Source: CAZEPJ01 sp964514105 | GTDB lineage: Bacteria > Desulfobacterota > Desulfocorpusculales > Desulfocorpusculum | Length of the DNA stretch: 22,819 nt | Assembly (NCBI GenBank): GCA_964514105.1 | Contig: CAZEPJ010000070.1 | Coordinates: 1 to 22,819, forward strand | Direction: 5' to 3' | Shown: one piece after another, positions 19,819-22,819 of the stretch | Layout: every line of letters starts with the position of its first letter | Position numbering within the stretch: the stretch's first letter is position 1 | Position numbers and translations under genes: made by a program | Notes under the pieces: model-generated | The model's input: only the letters and a program-made list of their open reading frames with translations | What the model was told of the DNA's origin: nothing | Database searches by the model: none

Positions 19819-19848
19819 GCGCGCCCGCGGAGGCCTTCATGGGCGCGC
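19819..19848 (-). other. Inverted repeat in the leader of the glycan operon
   Basis: GCGCGCCC (19819-19826) and GGGCGCGC (19841-19848) form a perfect eight-base stem with a 14-base loop. It lies just downstream of the predicted -10 box, so it would sit at the very 5' end of a leader of about 150 bases. It could protect the 5' end or influence translation; no known riboswitch pattern is recognised. Confidence 0.5.
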
Positions 19849-19852
19849 AGGT

Positions 19853-19881
19853 ATCTTAGGGAAGGGTGTTTGACTTGTCAA
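19853..19881 (-). promoter_or_regulatory. Sigma70-like promoter of the methyltransferase/glycosyltransferase operon
   Basis: On the minus strand a perfect TTGACA (19876-19881) and TAAGAT (19853-19858) are separated by 17 bases. It is in the 244-base gap after ispF, about 155 bases upstream of the first start codon. The gap otherwise holds no gene I can support. Confidence 0.6.
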
Positions 19882-19901
19882 TCAATGAGGGAGGTCAATC
19901 A
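19870..19901. promoter_or_regulatory. Candidate operator: TTGAC/GTCAA palindrome and direct repeat
   Basis: TTGAC-TT-GTCAA (19870-19881) is a perfect 5+2+5 palindrome covering the -35 box. GTCAATCA occurs at 19877-19884 and again at 19894-19901, 17 bases apart. Three like half-sites over and just upstream of a promoter suggest a transcription-factor site; the factor is unknown and no regulator gene of the usual size lies next to it. Confidence 0.4.
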
Positions 19902-19935
19902 AAGACGGGGGTTCCACGAGGCGTCTCGCGCCTGC

Positions 19936-20460
19936 TCACTCCCCGGGGGCCCGCGGCGCGGGGGGGTGCGCGAGGCCCTCTGGGCAGGGGACCAGGAGGA
20001 CCACGGCATGGGCCTCCACGCCCTCCTCGCGGCCCACGAACCCCATCCCCTCCGTGGTGGTGGCCTTGACGTTCACCTGGGACGGCTCGACCCCCAGGAC
20101 CCGCGCCATGTTGCAGACCATCTCCGGGATAAAGGGGGCCAATCGGGGCCTCTGGGCCACGACCGTGGCGTCCAGGTTGGCCACCCGCCAGCACCCGTCG
20201 CGCATGAGCCGTGCGGTCTGCTCCAGCAGAAGCAGGCTGGAAATGCCATGGAAGCGAGGGTCGCTGTCCGGGAAATGGTGGCCGATGTCCCGCAGGGCCA
20301 GGGCGCCCAGGATGGCGTCGCATACGGCGTGGAGCAGCACGTCCGCATCCGAGTGTCCCACCAGCCCCAGGGCATGGGGGATCCGCACTCCACCCAGAAC
20401 CAGGGCTCGCCCCTCGCCCCATCGATGGGCATCGTAGCCGTGGCCGATCCTGGCGTTCAT
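19936..20460 (-). CDS. ispF: 2-C-methyl-D-erythritol 2,4-cyclodiphosphate synthase
   Basis: Fifth enzyme of the non-mevalonate (MEP) isoprenoid route: it closes 4-diphosphocytidyl-methylerythritol phosphate into the cyclodiphosphate with release of CMP. At 174 residues it has the normal single-domain length. Zinc ligands D10-x-H12 (GYDAHRW) and the HSDADVLLHAVCDA helix are present, as is DIGHHFPDSD. The C-terminal TTTEGMGFVGREEG segment matches the TTTE...GR(G/E)EG family end. The ATG overlaps the ispD stop (ATGA), the common ispD-ispF coupling. A few proline-rich residues extend the C-terminus beyond the family average. Confidence 0.97.
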   Translation of the reverse strand: MNARIGHGYDAHRWGEGRALVLGGVRIPHALGLVGHSDADVLLHAVCDAILGALALRDIGHHFPDSDPRFHGISSLLLLEQTARLMRDGCWRVANLDATVVAQRPRLAPFIPEMVCNMARVLGVEPSQVNVKATTTEGMGFVGREEGVEAHAVVLLVPCPEGLAHPPAPRAPGE

Positions 20461-21167
20461 GAGGCGGGGGCCTGTTCCCGCTCGGCCAGGACCTCCTCTG
20501 CCAGCTTCAGGTCTCGGGGCGTGGTCACCTTGATGTTGTCGTATGAGCCCATGATCGCCATGACCGGATGCCCCAGACGCTCGACCAGGGCCGCATCGTC
20601 GGTCCCCGCGAATCCGGCCTCCCGGGCGTCTTCATGGGCCCTGACGATGAGCTCCCGTCGAAAGGTCTGAGGGGTTTGGACCATCCAGAGCCTCCCCCGC
20701 TCCAGGGTGATGCGCACCCTGCCATCCGGGTCCACATCCTTGATGGTGTCCGTGGCCGGGACGCCCACCAGGGTGGCGCCATGAACCGCCGTCTCCCGCA
20801 GGGACCGAAGGATGATCTCCTCGGTCACCAGAGGGCGGGCCCCGTCGTGGATCAGCACCAGGTCGCACGGCCAGTCCACGGCATGAAGGCCCAGGCGGAC
20901 CGAATCCTGGCGCTCCGGACCGCCCGGGACGATCTTGCGCACCTTGGAGATCCCGAAGCGATCCACGATGGAGCGACGAACCATGGAGACCCAGGCCTCG
21001 GGGACCACCAGGACGATATCCTGAATCCCCTGGCACTGCTGGAAAGGGGTCAGGGTGGCCGCCAGGAGCGGACGTCCCCCAATCTGGATGAACTGCTTCT
21101 CCACCGGCCCGCCCATGCGGCGGCCTTGTCCGGCTGCCGGGATCAGTGCAACGGCACGCCCTTTCAT
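20457..21167 (-). CDS. ispD: 2-C-methyl-D-erythritol 4-phosphate cytidylyltransferase
   Basis: Third step of the MEP pathway: joins CTP and methylerythritol phosphate to give CDP-methylerythritol. A 236-residue cytoplasmic enzyme with the N-terminal CTP loop IPAAGQGRRMG, KQF just after, IHDGARPLV (metal/substrate Asp), ATDTIK and QTPQTF, all in canonical order. I start it at the ATG at 21167, with GGGAG ten bases before; a TTG at 21203 with GGGAG six bases before is an alternative adding 12 glycine/proline-rich residues not typical of the family. It follows the PIN/TRAM gene closely and overlaps ispF by four bases, so the three are one operon. Confidence 0.97.
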   Translation of the reverse strand: MKGRAVALIPAAGQGRRMGGPVEKQFIQIGGRPLLAATLTPFQQCQGIQDIVLVVPEAWVSMVRRSIVDRFGISKVRKIVPGGPERQDSVRLGLHAVDWPCDLVLIHDGARPLVTEEIILRSLRETAVHGATLVGVPATDTIKDVDPDGRVRITLERGRLWMVQTPQTFRRELIVRAHEDAREAGFAGTDDAALVERLGHPVMAIMGSYDNIKVTTPRDLKLAEEVLAEREQAPAS

Positions 21168-21206
21168 TCCGGAGTGGCTCCCATCCGGGCCGGGGCCGCC
21201 CAACCG

Positions 21207-22232
21207 TCACTCCCGCGCATTCTGGGCATGGGCTTCCCCGTTGTTCTTGACCACGGTGAAGATCATGCGGCCGGCGGCGGTCTGAAGCACGCTGGTCACC
21301 GCCACCTCGATGCTCCTGCCCAGAAAACGCTTGGCGCTGTCGACCACCACCATGGTCCCGTCGTCCAGGTATCCCACGCCCTGCCCCTCCTCCTTGCCCT
21401 CCTTGATGATCCGCACCCGCATGACTTCTCCCGGGAGGAACACCGGCTTGAGGGCGTTGGCCAGCTGGTTGATGTTGAGAACGCGGACCCCCTGGAGCTC
21501 CGCCACCTTGTTGAGATTGAAGTCGTTGGTCAGGATGGGGGCACCCAACAGCCTGGCCATCTCCACCAGTTTGCCGTCCACATCCCGGATCCTGGGGAAA
21601 TCCTGATCCAGGATCTGCACCTCCATGCCGCCCTGGTCCTGGATCCTCTTGAGGACATCCAGGCCGCGTCTCCCCCGGGCCCGCTTCATGGGATCCGATG
21701 AGTCGGCAATCTGCTGGAGTTCCCTCAGGATGAAGCGCGGCATGGCCATCGTGTTGCGCAGGAAACCGGCCTCGCAGATGTCGGCCACCCGGCCGTCGAT
21801 GATGACGCTGGTGTCCAGGAGCAGGACGTCCCGGCCCCGCTCCTCGCGGCGAGACCAGGACAGGCCCCGGAGGTTGAACTCCTGGCCTTTGCGCAGTCCC
21901 AGGGCCCATCCCAGGGACCCCAGGAAGAAAAGCAGCCCCACCGACAACAGTGCCCGGTCCAGCAACGTGGGCGAGGCCGGGGGAAAGATGCCCAGCATGA
22001 GGCGGGCCGCAGCCAGCCCCAGGAGCAGCCCCATGGTCGCGCCCAGGAGGCTCCTCAAGGGATATCTCCCAAGGGCCGACTCCAGGATCGCGACCAGCAG
22101 CCCGAGGAGGGCACCGGCCAAGGCGCCCACCTGGCTCGCGAGGGGCTCCCCGTCCCACAGCGCGCCGAAAACATATCCCAGCAGGCCGCCTACCACAACC
22201 CAGAGGGCACGGAGGATCTGTAGGATGGTCAT
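21207..22232 (-). CDS. PIN/TRAM domain membrane protein (YacL-like)
   Basis: A 341-residue protein with four hydrophobic N-terminal helices (about 5-26, 34-52, 58-82, 90-113), a PIN nuclease-like domain (135-255) and a C-terminal TRAM RNA-binding domain (about 265-330). PIN acidic residues are visible: D140 in LLLDTS, E171, D217/D219 and D237 in TNDFN. Such proteins are widespread beside ispD in Firmicutes and Desulfobacterota and probably act as membrane-bound RNases, though the substrate is not settled. The ATG at 22232 lies 18 bases after carD. The gap contains the palindrome CGGGAA-C-TTCCCG (22234-22246), which may shield the start region. Co-transcription with carD, ispD and ispF is likely. 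Confidence 0.93.
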   Translation of the reverse strand: MTILQILRALWVVVGGLLGYVFGALWDGEPLASQVGALAGALLGLLVAILESALGRYPLRSLLGATMGLLLGLAAARLMLGIFPPASPTLLDRALLSVGLLFFLGSLGWALGLRKGQEFNLRGLSWSRREERGRDVLLLDTSVIIDGRVADICEAGFLRNTMAMPRFILRELQQIADSSDPMKRARGRRGLDVLKRIQDQGGMEVQILDQDFPRIRDVDGKLVEMARLLGAPILTNDFNLNKVAELQGVRVLNINQLANALKPVFLPGEVMRVRIIKEGKEEGQGVGYLDDGTMVVVDSAKRFLGRSIEVAVTSVLQTAAGRMIFTVVKNNGEAHAQNARE

Positions 22233-22250
22233 GCGGGAACTTCCCGGGGG

Positions 22251-22733
22251 TCACATGTCGAAGAGGCCGTGGATCTCCTGCTCCACAATGGTCTCGGCCC
22301 GCTGCTGGGCCACGGAGATCTCCTTGACCAACAGACTCCGCGCCATGTCGAGCATCTTGCGCTCGCCGAAGGAGAGGTTCTTGTCGTACCTGAGGAGGAC
22401 CAGATCCCGGAGGACCTCGGCGATCTCATACACGGATCCGGTCTTGATCTTCTCCGAGTACTCTCGATAGCGGCGGTTCCAGGTCTGGGTGACCAGGTCG
22501 AGATCCCGCTCCTGGAGTATGCGGTAGATCTTGGGGACTTCGGTGGGATCGATGACCCCTCGAAGCCCCACGCTCTCCACGTTGTCCGTGGGGATCATGA
22601 TGGTCATCCCGTTGTCCAGGATCTTCATGATGTAGAAGTTGTGCTCGTTGCCGGAGATCTGTTTGTGTTCGATGGACTGGATCACCCCCACACCATGGGC
22701 AGGGTACACGGCCAAATCCCCCACCTTGAACAT
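22251..22733 (-). CDS. CarD/CdnL-family transcription factor
   Basis: A 160-residue RNA polymerase-binding protein of the CarD/CdnL family, which stabilises open complexes at promoters such as those for rRNA. The N-terminal RNA polymerase-interacting domain (about 1-60) opens FKVGDLAVYPAHGVG, the family hallmark. The C-terminal helical DNA-binding part carries WNRRYREY and the LVLLRYDKNLSFGERKML segment. Length is normal. AGGAGG lies nine bases before the ATG at 22733. It heads the operon with the PIN/TRAM protein and the isoprenoid genes, an order seen in Desulfobacterota. The function in those bacteria is inferred from myxobacterial and mycobacterial members. Confidence 0.97.
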   Translation of the reverse strand: MFKVGDLAVYPAHGVGVIQSIEHKQISGNEHNFYIMKILDNGMTIMIPTDNVESVGLRGVIDPTEVPKIYRILQERDLDLVTQTWNRRYREYSEKIKTGSVYEIAEVLRDLVLLRYDKNLSFGERKMLDMARSLLVKEISVAQQRAETIVEQEIHGLFDM

Positions 22734-22781
22734 GATGCCGGACCTCCTGGATGCACTTGGAAGGGATCACGTCAACCGTAC

Positions 22782-22809
22782 ATTACAACAGGTGGCGGGT
22801 CAGGGTCAA
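22782..22809 (-). promoter_or_regulatory. Sigma70-like promoter of the carD operon
   Basis: On the minus strand TTGACC (22804-22809) and TGTAAT (22782-22787) are separated by 16 bases; each matches five of six consensus bases. It lies about 50 bases upstream of the carD start, with a strong AGGAGG site between (22743-22748). Confidence 0.65.
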
Positions 22810-22819
22810 GGCTCGTTGA

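Noticed and set aside
19919..19933. AGGCG/CGCCT hairpin after ispF as a terminator
   Set aside because: Five-base stem without a following T-run on the minus strand; could be chance in GC-rich sequence.

Overview
The window is GC-rich, gene-dense bacterial chromosome with 18 protein genes, no visible RNA genes, no insertion sequences and no CRISPR array. Longest gap without a gene is about 245 bases. The right-hand carD - PIN/TRAM - ispD - ispF order, the Tat- and iron-sulfur-rich electron-transfer genes and the lactate-racemase-like enzyme suggest an anaerobic or facultatively anaerobic member of the Desulfobacterota (former Deltaproteobacteria). That placement is inference from gene content only; no 16S or ribosomal gene is present.

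Left part (27-7819). A formylglycine-type sulfatase points left. Divergent from it runs a rightward series: a LarA-superfamily (nickel-pincer) protein, a metallophosphoesterase fused to a nucleotidyltransferase, a lipoprotein, a Tat-exported DUF362 protein, and a membrane polyferredoxin that looks like NapH fused to NapG. The last two share a GTGA overlap and probably form a membrane redox module.

Signalling part (7800-13756). A leftward pair encodes a 1242-residue soluble hybrid histidine kinase (four PAS, HisKA, HATPase, two REC, HPt) and a REC-GGDEF diguanylate cyclase, joined by an ATGA overlap. A REC-HD-GYP phosphodiesterase is divergent from them. Together they can make and destroy cyclic di-GMP under phosphorelay control.

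Middle part (13749-15372). The HD-GYP gene overlaps a small ferritin-like gene of the encapsulated-ferritin type, with no encapsulin shell gene in view. It is followed by a CDP-alcohol phosphatidyltransferase and a HxGH-type nucleotidyltransferase sharing an ATGA overlap, a plausible two-step route to a phosphodiester-linked head group.

Glycan part (15356-19691, leftward). Methyltransferase (with a fused two-helix membrane tail), two paralogous GT4 glycosyltransferases and a second methyltransferase form one operon. A sigma70-like promoter with a TTGAC/GTCAA palindrome over its -35 box and a leader of about 150 bases lies upstream.

Right end (19936-22733, leftward). ispF, ispD, a PIN/TRAM membrane protein and carD follow a good sigma70-like promoter at the window edge. 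This is the conserved housekeeping anchor of the region.

The most unusual items are the phosphoesterase-nucleotidyltransferase fusion with a GNYD motif, the LarA homologue that seems to lack one catalytic histidine, the shell-less encapsulated-ferritin-like gene behind an HD-GYP gene, and the nucleotidyltransferase/CDP-alcohol transferase pair.
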